From Pedobacter frigoris (GTDB taxonomy: Bacteria; Bacteroidota; Bacteroidia; Sphingobacteriales; Sphingobacteriaceae): a stretch of DNA of 64,000 nucleotides. The notes below the pieces were generated by a model that saw only the letters and a list, made by a program, of their open reading frames with translations, had not been told where the DNA came from and searched no databases. Positions within the stretch are counted from its first letter, which is position 1. Every line of letters starts with the position of its first letter. Where the stretch lies: contig NZ_SWBQ01000003.1 in the NCBI RefSeq assembly GCF_005116445.1, positions 186,001 to 250,000 of the forward strand, read 5' to 3'. The position numbers were made by a program, and so were the translations under genes. Shown in pieces: positions 25,260 to 34,872 of this stretch.

Positions 25260-27275
25260 ATGAAAGCATTAATAACCCTGTTACTAATTTCGTGGGGTTG
25301 TACTGTCAAGGCACAGGAAGATGTACTGATACAAGAAATTATTGAGGGCTTTGCTGATCAGCTGCCGGAAGATTACGATCTGTATGAACTTACAGAGCGT
25401 TTGAGCTTTTATCAAAAGCATCCTATCGACTTAAATAAAACCAGTCCTGAGGATTTAAAGAAATTGGTCTTTGTATCCCCACTTCAGATCGCCAGCCTTT
25501 TCGAACATTTAAAAACCAATGGTCAATTGATCGATGTCTTAGAACTTCAGGGGATTTCCGGCTTTGATCTGCAGACCATCAACCGGATCCTGCCTTTCAT
25601 AAAAATATCCGCTCCTTCAGATTTATCTCAGCTCAGAGCAGAGACTTTTGCAAGTAACGACCTCATCATCCGGTACGGACGAACACTACAAACTCAAAAA
25701 GGTTTCCATGATTTGCCGGGCAGCAGGTATCTGGGCAGTCCCGACAAACTTTTATTGAGGTATAAATACCTGGTAAAGGATTTCATGTCCGTGTCGCTAG
25801 TGGCCGAAAAAGACGCCGGTGAGCATTTTATACATGGCAAAAGCGGAGCAGATCATTTGTCGGGAAATGTGACCTTCCAAAAATTCGGTCCGTTTAAGAA
25901 ACTGGTTGTAGGTGATTACAGTATGCAATTTGGACAGGGACTTGCTTTATGGTCTGGCTTCGCATTCGGAAAGGGGCCTGATGTTACCAGTGTAGCCAGT
26001 AAGGATCTCGGACTTCGACCCTACTCCTCTTCAAACGAGTCTTCATTCTTAAGGGGAATAGCGTCAACTATCGGCATCACAAAATACATTGATTTCACTT
26101 CATTTTTTTCTTCACGGAAACTGGACGCGAGTTTAAAGAGCAGTGCCGACGGCAGCATGACCCTGGAAAACATCAACATCAGTGGTTTACACCGCACCCC
26201 GACAGAACTGAAGAACCAAAAGAGTTTGGGCCAGGTGGTTTATGGTGCTGCTTTCCAATATGCTCATGACCATTTAAACATGGGATTAGTGACCTATAAA
26301 ACCCAATATCAACAGAGGTTTGTAACGGGCAATCAACTTTATAACAAATACAGTTTTGAAGGAGAGGAACTTCTAAATACAGGGGTCAATTACAGCTATA
26401 CGTTTAAGAACATGTATTTTTATGGAGAACTGGCACACAGTATCGGAAGTGGCTGGGCATTACTCAATGGTATAATGGCAAGTTTATCTCCCAGAATCTC
26501 AGCTGTACTGTTATACCGGAATTACGAGAAGAACTACCATAGCTTTTTTAGCAGGGCCATTGGTGAAGGCACTGAAACTAATAATGAAAGAGGAATTTAT
26601 GGCGGAATGAATTATACCCCTCATAAATACTGGTCATTCTCTCTATATGCCGATTATTTTAAGTTCCCATGGCTGAAATACCGCATTGATGCAGCATCTG
26701 AAGGTTACGAGCTATTGGGACAAATGGCCTTTACCCCAAATAAGACCACCAAAATATTGCTGAGGTATAAAAGAGAGATCAAGTCACAAAATGCGGATGC
26801 CGGAAGTTTGGATAAGGGTATTCAAAGCGTATTGAAACAGAATTTCCGTGTTGAAGGAAAATGGAGCGGAAACAAACAGCTGAACTTCCAAAGTCGTGCT
26901 GAGGTAGCCTGTTATCAAAAGGGAATTGCTGTTTCTGAAACTGGATATTTGGTATACCAGGATGTAAACTACAAACCCCTTAACACTAAATTATCCGGCA
27001 ACTTAAGGCTGGCCTACTTCAATACCCCATCTTACAACAGCAGGATCTATGCTTATGAGGACGATGTGCTTTACGGTTCTGCTTTTGGCATTTATCATGG
27101 CAAAGGTTTCAGAAGCTTTATAAACCTGAGGTACCAGGTGATGAAGTCCCTGGATGTATGGTTCAGGTATGCGACTTCCTTTTATAAGGATGTGGAAACA
27201 GTGGGTTCAGGTCTGGATGAGATCAGGGGAAATAAAAAAACAGATGTGAAGTTACAGGTGCGCTACCAGTTCTGA
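25260..27275 (+). CDS. helix-hairpin-helix outer-membrane protein (ComEA-like N-terminus plus beta-barrel)
   Basis: The start at 25260 gives a signal peptide (MKALITLLLISWGCTVKAQ). Residues about 45-130 contain two helix-hairpin-helix repeats like those of ComEA (LDLNKTSPEDLKK-type sequence, LVFVSPLQIASLFEHLKTNG, VLELQGISGFDLQTINRILP). From about 150 to the end the protein has alternating aromatic/polar beta strands (LLRYKYLVKDFMSVSLVAEK, GDYSMQFGQGLALWSGFAFG, VKLQVRYQF at the C-terminus), typical of an outer-membrane beta-barrel. ComEA domains bind double-stranded DNA without sequence preference. The gene is followed 7 bases later by comEC, so a role in DNA uptake across the outer membrane is reasonable but not shown. 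Confidence 0.85.
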   Translation: MKALITLLLISWGCTVKAQEDVLIQEIIEGFADQLPEDYDLYELTERLSFYQKHPIDLNKTSPEDLKKLVFVSPLQIASLFEHLKTNGQLIDVLELQGISGFDLQTINRILPFIKISAPSDLSQLRAETFASNDLIIRYGRTLQTQKGFHDLPGSRYLGSPDKLLLRYKYLVKDFMSVSLVAEKDAGEHFIHGKSGADHLSGNVTFQKFGPFKKLVVGDYSMQFGQGLALWSGFAFGKGPDVTSVASKDLGLRPYSSSNESSFLRGIASTIGITKYIDFTSFFSSRKLDASLKSSADGSMTLENINISGLHRTPTELKNQKSLGQVVYGAAFQYAHDHLNMGLVTYKTQYQQRFVTGNQLYNKYSFEGEELLNTGVNYSYTFKNMYFYGELAHSIGSGWALLNGIMASLSPRISAVLLYRNYEKNYHSFFSRAIGEGTETNNERGIYGGMNYTPHKYWSFSLYADYFKFPWLKYRIDAASEGYELLGQMAFTPNKTTKILLRYKREIKSQNADAGSLDKGIQSVLKQNFRVEGKWSGNKQLNFQSRAEVACYQKGIAVSETGYLVYQDVNYKPLNTKLSGNLRLAYFNTPSYNSRIYAYEDDVLYGSAFGIYHGKGFRSFINLRYQVMKSLDVWFRYATSFYKDVETVGSGLDEIRGNKKTDVKLQVRYQF

Positions 27276-27282
27276 TGACAAT

Positions 27283-29187
27283 ATGGAAAAGTTAAAATAC
27301 GAAAAATCGCAAATTGTCTTCGTGCATTTGCTCCTGACTTATGCTGCAGGCATACTTTTATCCTATCATTTTAGAACTTCGCAGTTATTGCATGTGATGA
27401 TCATAGCCTGTGGTTTGATCTTTCTCGGCATCGCAACCATTGCTGTTTTTTACCGTCAACTCCGGTTGTACAAAAACAAGTGGATGACAGGAACTATGGT
27501 TTACCTGTTTAGTTTTTGTTGCGGTGGGTTAATTTGCCTGTTAAATGACTCCAGGTTAGCCTCTGATTACTATGCAAGTAAAGAAGCTGATTATTTAAAG
27601 GTCACTGTCACGGACGAACCTCAGGTTAAGAATGGAATGCTTCGGTTTAAAGCAGAAGTTACTGAACGCTATAAAGACAATGGAGATATAAAATTAAGAG
27701 CGGAGGGCAAATTACTGGTGATGGTTCATCTGGACAGTAGCAGCACCCGGCTGCCTGCTTATGGCAATGAGCTGATCATCCCCTTCCGGTTTTCAGAAAT
27801 TGAGCCGCCTTACAATCCTGGAGAGTTTGATTATAAATCATGGCTGGCCGCAAAAGACATCCATAACCGGGTATTTTTAAAACAACATGAAATCGTGACA
27901 TTGGCTGAGCGCAAGGGAAATCCACTAATAGCCTATGCATTAACCCTAAGGTCTAAACAAGTGGCCTACTACAGGAGCATACTCAAAAATGATGATGCGT
28001 TTGCCATGGCCTCTACATTAATACTGGGCTACCGTGCAGATTTAAGTGAGGATACTTTGGCTGTCTATTCAAAAACCGGAACCATACATGCTTTATCCGT
28101 TTCAGGTATGCACGTAGGTCTGATCTATCTGGTGCTCGATTGGATTTTATTTTTTCTATGGCGAAGTAAGCTGATGAAGGTATTGAAAGTCGGTATTATC
28201 CTGACTGCCATTTGGTATTACACACTACTTACAGGCTTATCGCCTTCTGTTCTTCGCTCTGCAATCATGCTTTCCGCATTTGTCTTTGCAAAACTACTCG
28301 ATAGAGAAAGTAATGGGTATAACGTACTCGCTTTTGCCGCATTTTGCCTTTTGCTTTATGATCCCTACCTGATTTGGGATGTCGGTTTTCAACTCTCCTT
28401 CCTTGCAGTTTTTGGATTGATTTGTCTGCAACCATTGATCCAGTCCTGGTGGCCGGTTGAGCATAAATGGGTGTCCCGGATCTGGTCTGCACTTGCTATG
28501 TCATTTTCCGCCCAACTGACCACCTTTCCATTGAGTATCTATTATTTTCATCAGTTTCCCTTATACTTTCTGATCAGTAACCTTTTCATCATCATCCCGT
28601 CAGCCCTGATCATGTATCTGGGCATCATCATCCTCGTATTCAGGTTGAGTTTCCTGGCTTCTGTTTTCGAATGGATGATTCATTTTATGAATAAAGGGCT
28701 GGACTACATCTCCATGCTTCCGTTCTCGAATCTGACAGGCATATGGATCGATAAAACAGAACTTATTTTAATTTGTACAAGTCTTTTATTGATGATATTT
28801 ATGCTGAAAACGAAAAATAAATGGATGCTTTTTGGATCGATATGTTGTTTGCTTTTGTTGCAGTTAAAGTCTGTATACAGCAACCTACAGCTAAGCCATC
28901 AAAAGAAAATCATTATATTCAAGCTGCGTAAAAATTATGCCGCAGCATTTATCTCAGCCGGAAAAGCAATTGTTTTTACAAACTTAAATGCCGGTGAAAA
29001 GACTTTCAGGTATTCGGTTAAGCCTGCATTAGATCTCTATCAGATTGAGCAAGTCACTTTTATCAATGGGGATAAATATATGGTTACACCATATTTCAGG
29101 ATAAATGGTGATGAAATTTTATTTTACAATTACCTCCTGAGAATAGATGATCTCAAAAAAAGAATTGCTACTCAAATAGATTTGTAG
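27283..29187 (+). CDS. comEC: ComEC/Rec2 family DNA-uptake channel
   Basis: ComEC is the inner-membrane channel that passes single-stranded DNA into the cytoplasm during natural transformation. The 634-residue protein has N-terminal helices followed by a DUF4131-type OB-fold region (about 95-205: YLKVTVTDEPQVKNGMLRFK, YNPGEFDYKSWLAAKDIHNR). The Competence domain carries the signature ALSVSGMHVGLIYLVLDWIL plus ATFPLSIYYFHQFP-like sequence and many membrane helices. The C-terminus (about 545-634) has no HxHxDH metallo-beta-lactamase motif, so the nuclease-like domain of longer ComEC proteins is absent or unrecognisable, as in many Bacteroidota versions. It forms an operon with the preceding helix-hairpin-helix gene. 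Confidence 0.92.
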   Translation: MEKLKYEKSQIVFVHLLLTYAAGILLSYHFRTSQLLHVMIIACGLIFLGIATIAVFYRQLRLYKNKWMTGTMVYLFSFCCGGLICLLNDSRLASDYYASKEADYLKVTVTDEPQVKNGMLRFKAEVTERYKDNGDIKLRAEGKLLVMVHLDSSSTRLPAYGNELIIPFRFSEIEPPYNPGEFDYKSWLAAKDIHNRVFLKQHEIVTLAERKGNPLIAYALTLRSKQVAYYRSILKNDDAFAMASTLILGYRADLSEDTLAVYSKTGTIHALSVSGMHVGLIYLVLDWILFFLWRSKLMKVLKVGIILTAIWYYTLLTGLSPSVLRSAIMLSAFVFAKLLDRESNGYNVLAFAAFCLLLYDPYLIWDVGFQLSFLAVFGLICLQPLIQSWWPVEHKWVSRIWSALAMSFSAQLTTFPLSIYYFHQFPLYFLISNLFIIIPSALIMYLGIIILVFRLSFLASVFEWMIHFMNKGLDYISMLPFSNLTGIWIDKTELILICTSLLLMIFMLKTKNKWMLFGSICCLLLLQLKSVYSNLQLSHQKKIIIFKLRKNYAAAFISAGKAIVFTNLNAGEKTFRYSVKPALDLYQIEQVTFINGDKYMVTPYFRINGDEILFYNYLLRIDDLKKRIATQIDL

Positions 29188-29219
29188 TTGTATTTCTTCT
29201 GATAATTTATCTAAGTTTG
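29188..29219 (+). promoter_or_regulatory. promoter of the enoyl-CoA hydratase-like gene
   Basis: A -33-like TTG at 29188-29190 is followed after 21 bases by TAAGTTTG at 29212-29219 (TAnnTTTG). The gene start is at 29250, giving a short leader. The box is the same one seen between alaS and the MerR gene. Confidence 0.55.
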
Positions 29220-29249
29220 ACTAATAAATCTAAGTATAAATCACAAAGT

Positions 29250-30029
29250 ATGACAGGCTCCCTGGTTCTATATTCTGTAAGTCAGCGCATTGCTACCATT
29301 TCCATAAACCGTCCTGAAAAACGCAATGCGTTAAATCCAGAGTTGGTCAGTCAACTCACAGCAGCATTCATCAATGCATCTGAAGATGACGAGGTAAAGG
29401 TAATTGTCTTAAAGGCGAACGGGGATGTTTTTAGTGCCGGGGCCGACCTTGCCTATCTTCAGCAGCTGCAGCAAAATAGTTATGAGGAGAACCTTGCGGA
29501 TTCTGAAAATTTAAAACGTCTTTTTACTACGATTTACTACCTGCCAAAGGTGGTGATTGCCCAGGTAGAGGGACATGCGATAGCCGGGGGATGTGGGCTG
29601 GCCACTGTTTGCGATATCATATTTTCTGTTCCGGAAGCTAATTTTGGCTACACGGAAGTTAAGCTTGGCTTTGTACCTGCTATTGTTTCCTGTTTCCTCC
29701 TCCGAAAGACCAGTGAAACCGTAGCAAAGAGAATACTGCTCACAGGTGAATTATTCTCAGCTCAGCAGGCACTCGATTATGGATTGATCACCTTTGTAAC
29801 AAACAAGAATGAAATTGATCAAAAAGTAAATGATTTTGCTTTAAATTTGTGTACTGAAGCTTCCTCGAATTCGTTAATGGTAACGAAACAACTGATCGGA
29901 CAAACCACCAATCCGTTATTGGAAAAAAGTTTATCTCTCGCAGTACAGATCAATGCAAGGGTAAGAGATAGCGAAGATTTTAAAAAAGGAGTCGCCTCCT
30001 TTGTCAATAAAGAAAAAATTAAATGGTAA
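29250..30029 (+). CDS. enoyl-CoA hydratase/isomerase family protein (methylglutaconyl-CoA hydratase-like)
   Basis: The ATG at 29250 follows the promoter directly; a TTG at 29217 would lie inside the -7 box. The 259-residue crotonase-fold protein has ATISINRPEKRNALNPELV, the oxyanion-hole segment FSAGADLAYLQQL, VEGHAIAGGCGLATVCDI and the catalytic region FGYTEVKLGFVPAIVSCFLL with the conserved Glu. FGYTEVKLGFVPAIV resembles Bacteroidota methylglutaconyl-CoA hydratases of leucine breakdown, which is why I prefer that name; another short-chain enoyl-CoA hydratase is possible. It acts in the cytoplasm. No other leucine pathway gene is in view. Confidence 0.88.
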   Translation: MTGSLVLYSVSQRIATISINRPEKRNALNPELVSQLTAAFINASEDDEVKVIVLKANGDVFSAGADLAYLQQLQQNSYEENLADSENLKRLFTTIYYLPKVVIAQVEGHAIAGGCGLATVCDIIFSVPEANFGYTEVKLGFVPAIVSCFLLRKTSETVAKRILLTGELFSAQQALDYGLITFVTNKNEIDQKVNDFALNLCTEASSNSLMVTKQLIGQTTNPLLEKSLSLAVQINARVRDSEDFKKGVASFVNKEKIKW

Positions 30030-30045
30030 TCAATTAGATAAAAAT

Positions 30046-30723
30046 ATGTTTAAATCAATAAAAACAGGTGTTGTAGCGCTTATTTTAATCAGCACTGCCA
30101 TCATTGCAAAGGCCCAGAAAGTAATGGACCAGGGTACGCTGATTTATGGGATTGAATACGTCCTTACTGAGGAACAGAAAAAAGCCGTAGACCCTTCGAT
30201 GCTTCCTTCTGAAAGCAAAGTGCAGTTCAATGGGAATATTTCAAAAGTCGAAGTAGACATGGGAGTAGCCATGTTGAAGGTATATACAGATGGCATGGCA
30301 AAAAACGCCCTGGTTCTTGTTGACATTCCAATAATGCAAAAGCAGTATGCCGCTAAAATGTCAAAAGAAGACCTGGAAAAACAATCTGGCAGCAGAAAGT
30401 TCTCAGACTTTAAAGCCACAGGTGAGCAGCAAAAAATTGCGGGTTATAATGCTGAAAAATACAATTACAAAGACGATAACGGAGGTTCATACGAGGTTTG
30501 GATGAGTAACGACATCAAGTTCTCAGCCGGTGCTACCCCTCCGGGATTTGAGCAAATAAAAGGCACTCCGGTTAAGTTCACCAACATGCAGGACGGTGTT
30601 AAAACCGTACTTACTTTGAAAAGCCTCAAAGAAGAGAAAGTTGGACCTTTCACTTTAGATGTCCCTAAAGGCTATGAAGAAAAGACAATGGCTGAATTAA
30701 AAGCAATGCAGGGCGCACAATAG
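30046..30723 (+). CDS. exported DUF4412-like protein
   Basis: The start at 30046 gives a signal peptide (MFKSIKTGVVALILISTAIIAKAQ). The 225-residue protein has the general outline of DUF4412 proteins: GTLIYGIEYVLTEEQKKA, an alternating beta pattern (KVQFNGNISKVEVDMGVAML), then QKIAGYNAEKYNYKDDNGGS followed by YEVWMSNDIKFSAG. It resembles LolA/LolB-like or outer-membrane lipoprotein-sorting folds, but this cannot be settled by eye. It follows the hydratase gene after 16 bases and precedes the phosphoglycerol transferase gene after 11 bases, so the three probably share a transcript. Function unknown. Confidence 0.75.
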   Translation: MFKSIKTGVVALILISTAIIAKAQKVMDQGTLIYGIEYVLTEEQKKAVDPSMLPSESKVQFNGNISKVEVDMGVAMLKVYTDGMAKNALVLVDIPIMQKQYAAKMSKEDLEKQSGSRKFSDFKATGEQQKIAGYNAEKYNYKDDNGGSYEVWMSNDIKFSAGATPPGFEQIKGTPVKFTNMQDGVKTVLTLKSLKEEKVGPFTLDVPKGYEEKTMAELKAMQGAQ

Positions 30724-30734
30724 CATATTATAAA

Positions 30735-32597
30735 ATGTTGAAAAGCCTTCTTTTTTTTGCCAGATTCTTCTTATTCTGGCTGTTATTTTTCTTTCTTGAT
30801 CGCCTCATATTTTTAATCATCAATTTTAAAAAGATTGCTATCAATCCTGCACAGGACATTATAGCAACTTTTTATCATGCGCTGCCTTTGGACCTCTCCA
30901 TGACGGCCTATATTGTGGTTATCCCGCTATTGAGCTATGTATACTGGCTATTTAGCGGAAGAAAAATAGTAGAACTCAAATGGCTATCGGTTTATAATAA
31001 AGTATTGGTCGTTATTTTTAGCATACTTTCTGTTGCTAATTTCAACATCTACCGTGAATGGGGCAGCAAAATCAACGCAAAAGCTTTAGGATTTGCGATT
31101 TCCACGCCAAATGAAGCACTTGCTTCCAGTGCCTCTTCGCCGATTGGTTTGTCTATAGCTTCATTGGCATTATTGATCATACTGGGCTTTGTCTTACAGC
31201 GACGGGTAGTACTTAGGGTTCTTGAGTTTGAAAAAACTGCTCTGTTGATCAAGGGCATTGCTATACTCTCATTGGTTTTGGTCAATTTTTTATTGATCCG
31301 TGGCGGCCTTAAAGGTTCTCCCATCACGCAAAGTATGGCCTATTTTTCGAAGGACCAGACACTCAATAATGCGGCAGTAAATACAGAATGGAACCTAATT
31401 TCCAGTCTCCTCGCTTCGAGGATGACTAAATCAAATCCATACCTCTATATGGATAAACAACAGGCAGATGCGATAGTCAAAGATCTTTATACACCTGCCA
31501 AAGACACAACAATAAATCTGCTTACCACAAACAGACCCAATGTAGTTTTGGTAATCATAGAAAGTTTTACTGCCGATCTGATCAAAACTTTAGGGGGGGA
31601 AGACGGCATCACGCCCAATTTTGAAAATCTGATCGATCAGGGCGTTTTATTTAGCAATGTATATTCGACAGGCAGTCGCACCGATAAGGGGCTTGTTGGA
31701 ACTTTAGCCGGTTTCCCTACTCTAGCAGCCGGCAGTATTGTCAAATGGCCGGAGAAAATGCAGAAATTACCTGCTATATCCCAGACGCTCTTTAAAAACG
31801 GCTACCATACTTCCTTCTTTTATGGCGGAGAATCTGAATTTGATAATTATAAGGCTTTCATCCTGAGCCATAATTATCAGAATCTGGTTGATAGAAATGA
31901 CTTTAAGAATGCCGGCGGAACCAGTTGGGGGCAGTTTGATGAAGTGGTGTTTGCAAGACAAACTGAAGAACTCAATAAGGAGCCTCAACCCTTCTTTTCT
32001 ACATTACTGACATTGACCAACCACGAACCTTACGGACTTCCCGGAGCTTACAAATTTGGCAAGGCCGATAATGTTGCGAAATTTAAAAGTACCGCCCATT
32101 ATACAGATTCGTGTATCAATGCTTACCTGAACAACGCAAAAAAACAGGCATGGTATAAAAATACCCTGTTTGTCTTCATTGCAGATCACGGACACCTGCT
32201 GCCGAGGAATAACCAGGAGATCTTTAATCCGCGGCGTTACCACATACCACTGCTCTTTTATGGAGACGTAATTAAAGAAGAATTCCGGGGAAGAAAATTT
32301 GAAAATACAGGTAGCCAGTCTGATGTGGCCGCAACACTCCTGTCACAGCTAAACATCAATGCAAAAGATTTTGCCTGGAGCAAGAACCTTTTAAACCCTT
32401 ACAACAATTCTTTTGCTTTTTTTAGCTGGGATAATGGAATGGGCTTTATCGATAACCAACAATGTGTTACTTTTGACAATGTAGGCAAGACCGTTTTGTA
32501 CAACAACAATGATAAGGATGCAAAACAGACTGAGAAGACGCTAAATAATGCCAAGTCATACCTGCAAAAAGTGTATCAGCAATTTATAGAACTTTAA
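30735..32597 (+). CDS. LtaS/OpgB-type membrane sulfatase-fold phosphoglycerol transferase
   Basis: This 620-residue protein has about five N-terminal membrane helices (residues 1-200) and a periplasmic alkaline phosphatase/sulfatase-fold domain (about 265-590). Visible motifs are PNVVLVIIESFTADLIKTL (metal ligand Glu near 276), STGSRTDKGLVGTLAGFPTL (nucleophile Thr near 316), FFYGGESEFDNYKAFI and FVFIADHGHLLPRNN (metal Asp/His), with LTNHEPYGLP between. The set matches enzymes that move phosphoglycerol or phosphoethanolamine head groups from lipids. Gram-negative members decorate periplasmic glucans or envelope lipids; the substrate here is not evident. Confidence 0.9.
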   Translation: MLKSLLFFARFFLFWLLFFFLDRLIFLIINFKKIAINPAQDIIATFYHALPLDLSMTAYIVVIPLLSYVYWLFSGRKIVELKWLSVYNKVLVVIFSILSVANFNIYREWGSKINAKALGFAISTPNEALASSASSPIGLSIASLALLIILGFVLQRRVVLRVLEFEKTALLIKGIAILSLVLVNFLLIRGGLKGSPITQSMAYFSKDQTLNNAAVNTEWNLISSLLASRMTKSNPYLYMDKQQADAIVKDLYTPAKDTTINLLTTNRPNVVLVIIESFTADLIKTLGGEDGITPNFENLIDQGVLFSNVYSTGSRTDKGLVGTLAGFPTLAAGSIVKWPEKMQKLPAISQTLFKNGYHTSFFYGGESEFDNYKAFILSHNYQNLVDRNDFKNAGGTSWGQFDEVVFARQTEELNKEPQPFFSTLLTLTNHEPYGLPGAYKFGKADNVAKFKSTAHYTDSCINAYLNNAKKQAWYKNTLFVFIADHGHLLPRNNQEIFNPRRYHIPLLFYGDVIKEEFRGRKFENTGSQSDVAATLLSQLNINAKDFAWSKNLLNPYNNSFAFFSWDNGMGFIDNQQCVTFDNVGKTVLYNNNDKDAKQTEKTLNNAKSYLQKVYQQFIEL

Positions 32598-32600
32598 AAA

Positions 32601-34763
32601 ATGAACTTCAGAAACATCATCTTCAAACTGGCTTTGATCTTATTAATTGGATTCTGCCAGCAATCGTATGCACAGGAAATCAGGTGGACTAAGGATGGAA
32701 ACAGCTATTATCAGGTAATGGATGGTGAATTGGTCACCATCAGCCTTCCCAATAATGAAAGGAAAGTCGTGGTAGGCCGCGAATTACTTTATTCCTCGGG
32801 AAGCGGAATCAATGCCATTAAAGATTTCCAAATTTCTGAAGACGGCACTAAAGTACTGATCTATACCAACAGTAAAAAGGTATGGCGTTATGAAACCCGG
32901 GGAGATTATTATGTGGCCGACCTTAAAGCCAACCAGATCACCAAAATAGGAAAAGACAAACCTGCATCGTCATTGATGTTTGCGAAGTTTTCTCCTGATG
33001 GAAATAAAGTAGCCTATGTAAGTAAGCATAATCTTTATGTTGATGATCTGAGCAATAAAGCCACCAAGGCACTGACTACAGATGGTACCGACAGGCTGAT
33101 CAACGGAACGTTTGACTGGGTTTATGAGGAAGAGTTCGATTGCAGAGACGGATTCAGATGGAGTCCTGACGGGAAGTCAATTGCTTACTGGCAGATCAAT
33201 GCAACCAAGATCAGAAATTTCCTAATGATCAATAATACTGATTCTATATATTCTTACACAATTCCTGTTGAATATCCTAAAGTGGGCCAGGATCCTTCAT
33301 CATGTAAAGTTGGCGTGGTAGACATCGCTACCGCTAAAACCGAATGGCTGAAAGTACCTGGTGACCAGGTTCAGAATTACATTCCAAGAATGGACTGGAT
33401 CCCAAATACCAATGAGGTCATTCTACAGCAGCTGAACAGAGAACAAAATGTAAGCAAACTATTCGTCATCAATGCTGGCAGCGGAACGGTAAACAACATG
33501 TATACAGATACAGATAAAGCCTGGATTGATGCAGGCAAAGGATGGGAATGGATCAACGAGGGTAAAGAATTTCTGTGGATCAGTGAAAAAGACGGATGGC
33601 GCCATGCTTACCGCATCAGTAAAGACGGCAAAAAGCAGACCCTGATCACCAAAGGAGATTATGATATGATAGAGCAATCACTTGTGGATGAGCAAAATGG
33701 CTGGTTATATTTTATAGCTTCACCTACCAATGCAACTCAAAAATATTTATACAAAACAAAACTTGCCGGTGGTGGTAAACCTGAAATGGTGACCCCTTCT
33801 ATCCTGCCGGGTACACATAGTTACGAGATCTCTCCTAATGGTGTATTTGCAAGACACACCTATCAAAGCGCAACGATACCGCCGCTTACGGAGTGGATGA
33901 AACTAACAACCTTAAATCCACTGACAATGAATGGTAGTATCACTACGCAATTGTCGAGGATAAAGCCGCAGCGCAATCCTGTGGAGTTTTTCAAGGTAAC
34001 GACAGAAGATGGGATACAATTGGATGGCTGGATGAAGAAACCTGATAATTTCGACCCGGCAAAGAAATACCCTGTCGTGTTTTATGTATATGGTGAACCT
34101 GCTTCACAAACCGTTACAGACACTTATGGTGCCGGTCAGAACTGGCTTTATGCCGGCGATATGCCGAAAGATGGCTATATCTACGTGTCTGTGGAGAACC
34201 GGGGCGCCCCTGCTCCTAAAGGCAGGGAATGGCGCAAAAGCATTTTTCAGAACATTGGAACTTTAAACATCCGTGATCAGGCCCAGGCAGCTAAGAAAAT
34301 TATGGAATGGCCTTTTGTAGATAAAAACAGAATTGCTGTATGGGGATGGAGCGGTGGTGGTTCATCCACACTGAATCTGATGTTCCAGTATCCGGAAATT
34401 TACAAAACCGGTATCGCTATAGCAGCTGTTGGTAATCAACTTACTTACGATAATATTTACCAGGAACGTTATATGGGTTCCCCTTTAAAAACCAAAGATG
34501 CTTACATTAAAGGATCCCCTGTCACCTACGCCAAAAATCTGCAGGGAAATCTCCTGTATATCCACGGTACAGGAGATGATAACGTACATTATCAAAATGC
34601 AGAGATGCTGATCAATGAACTCATTAAAAACGGAAAAGTTTTCCAGATGATGGCCTACCCCAACAGAACGCATAGTATCAATGAAGGCGAAGGCACCTCA
34701 AGACACCTGGCATTGACGTATACGCAATTTTTACAGAAAAATTGTCCGGGCGGAGGAAAATAA
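32601..34763 (+). CDS. S9 family dipeptidyl peptidase IV
   Basis: The 720-residue protein has a signal peptide (MNFRNIIFKLALILLIGFCQQSYAQ), a beta-propeller (about 30-490) with the DPP-IV Glu-Glu substrate motif in DWVYEEEFDCRDGFRWSPDG, and a C-terminal alpha/beta hydrolase domain. The nucleophile is in AVWGWSGGGSSTLNLMF (Ser near 584), the Asp in YIHGTGDDNVHYQNAEML and the His in YPNRTHSINEGEG. DPP-IV removes X-Pro or X-Ala dipeptides in the periplasm and feeds peptide catabolism. It starts 3 bases after the phosphoglycerol transferase gene, so the two are probably in one operon. Confidence 0.95.
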   Translation: MNFRNIIFKLALILLIGFCQQSYAQEIRWTKDGNSYYQVMDGELVTISLPNNERKVVVGRELLYSSGSGINAIKDFQISEDGTKVLIYTNSKKVWRYETRGDYYVADLKANQITKIGKDKPASSLMFAKFSPDGNKVAYVSKHNLYVDDLSNKATKALTTDGTDRLINGTFDWVYEEEFDCRDGFRWSPDGKSIAYWQINATKIRNFLMINNTDSIYSYTIPVEYPKVGQDPSSCKVGVVDIATAKTEWLKVPGDQVQNYIPRMDWIPNTNEVILQQLNREQNVSKLFVINAGSGTVNNMYTDTDKAWIDAGKGWEWINEGKEFLWISEKDGWRHAYRISKDGKKQTLITKGDYDMIEQSLVDEQNGWLYFIASPTNATQKYLYKTKLAGGGKPEMVTPSILPGTHSYEISPNGVFARHTYQSATIPPLTEWMKLTTLNPLTMNGSITTQLSRIKPQRNPVEFFKVTTEDGIQLDGWMKKPDNFDPAKKYPVVFYVYGEPASQTVTDTYGAGQNWLYAGDMPKDGYIYVSVENRGAPAPKGREWRKSIFQNIGTLNIRDQAQAAKKIMEWPFVDKNRIAVWGWSGGGSSTLNLMFQYPEIYKTGIAIAAVGNQLTYDNIYQERYMGSPLKTKDAYIKGSPVTYAKNLQGNLLYIHGTGDDNVHYQNAEMLINELIKNGKVFQMMAYPNRTHSINEGEGTSRHLALTYTQFLQKNCPGGGK

Positions 34764-34872
34764 GCCATAATTATTGAGTTTTGGCGCAGGGTTTGATAGT
34801 TAGTGTTCTCAGAAGCCAGATCGAACGGAAAACAATATTGTAAATCGAATAACATGACATTAAGGCGTATAC

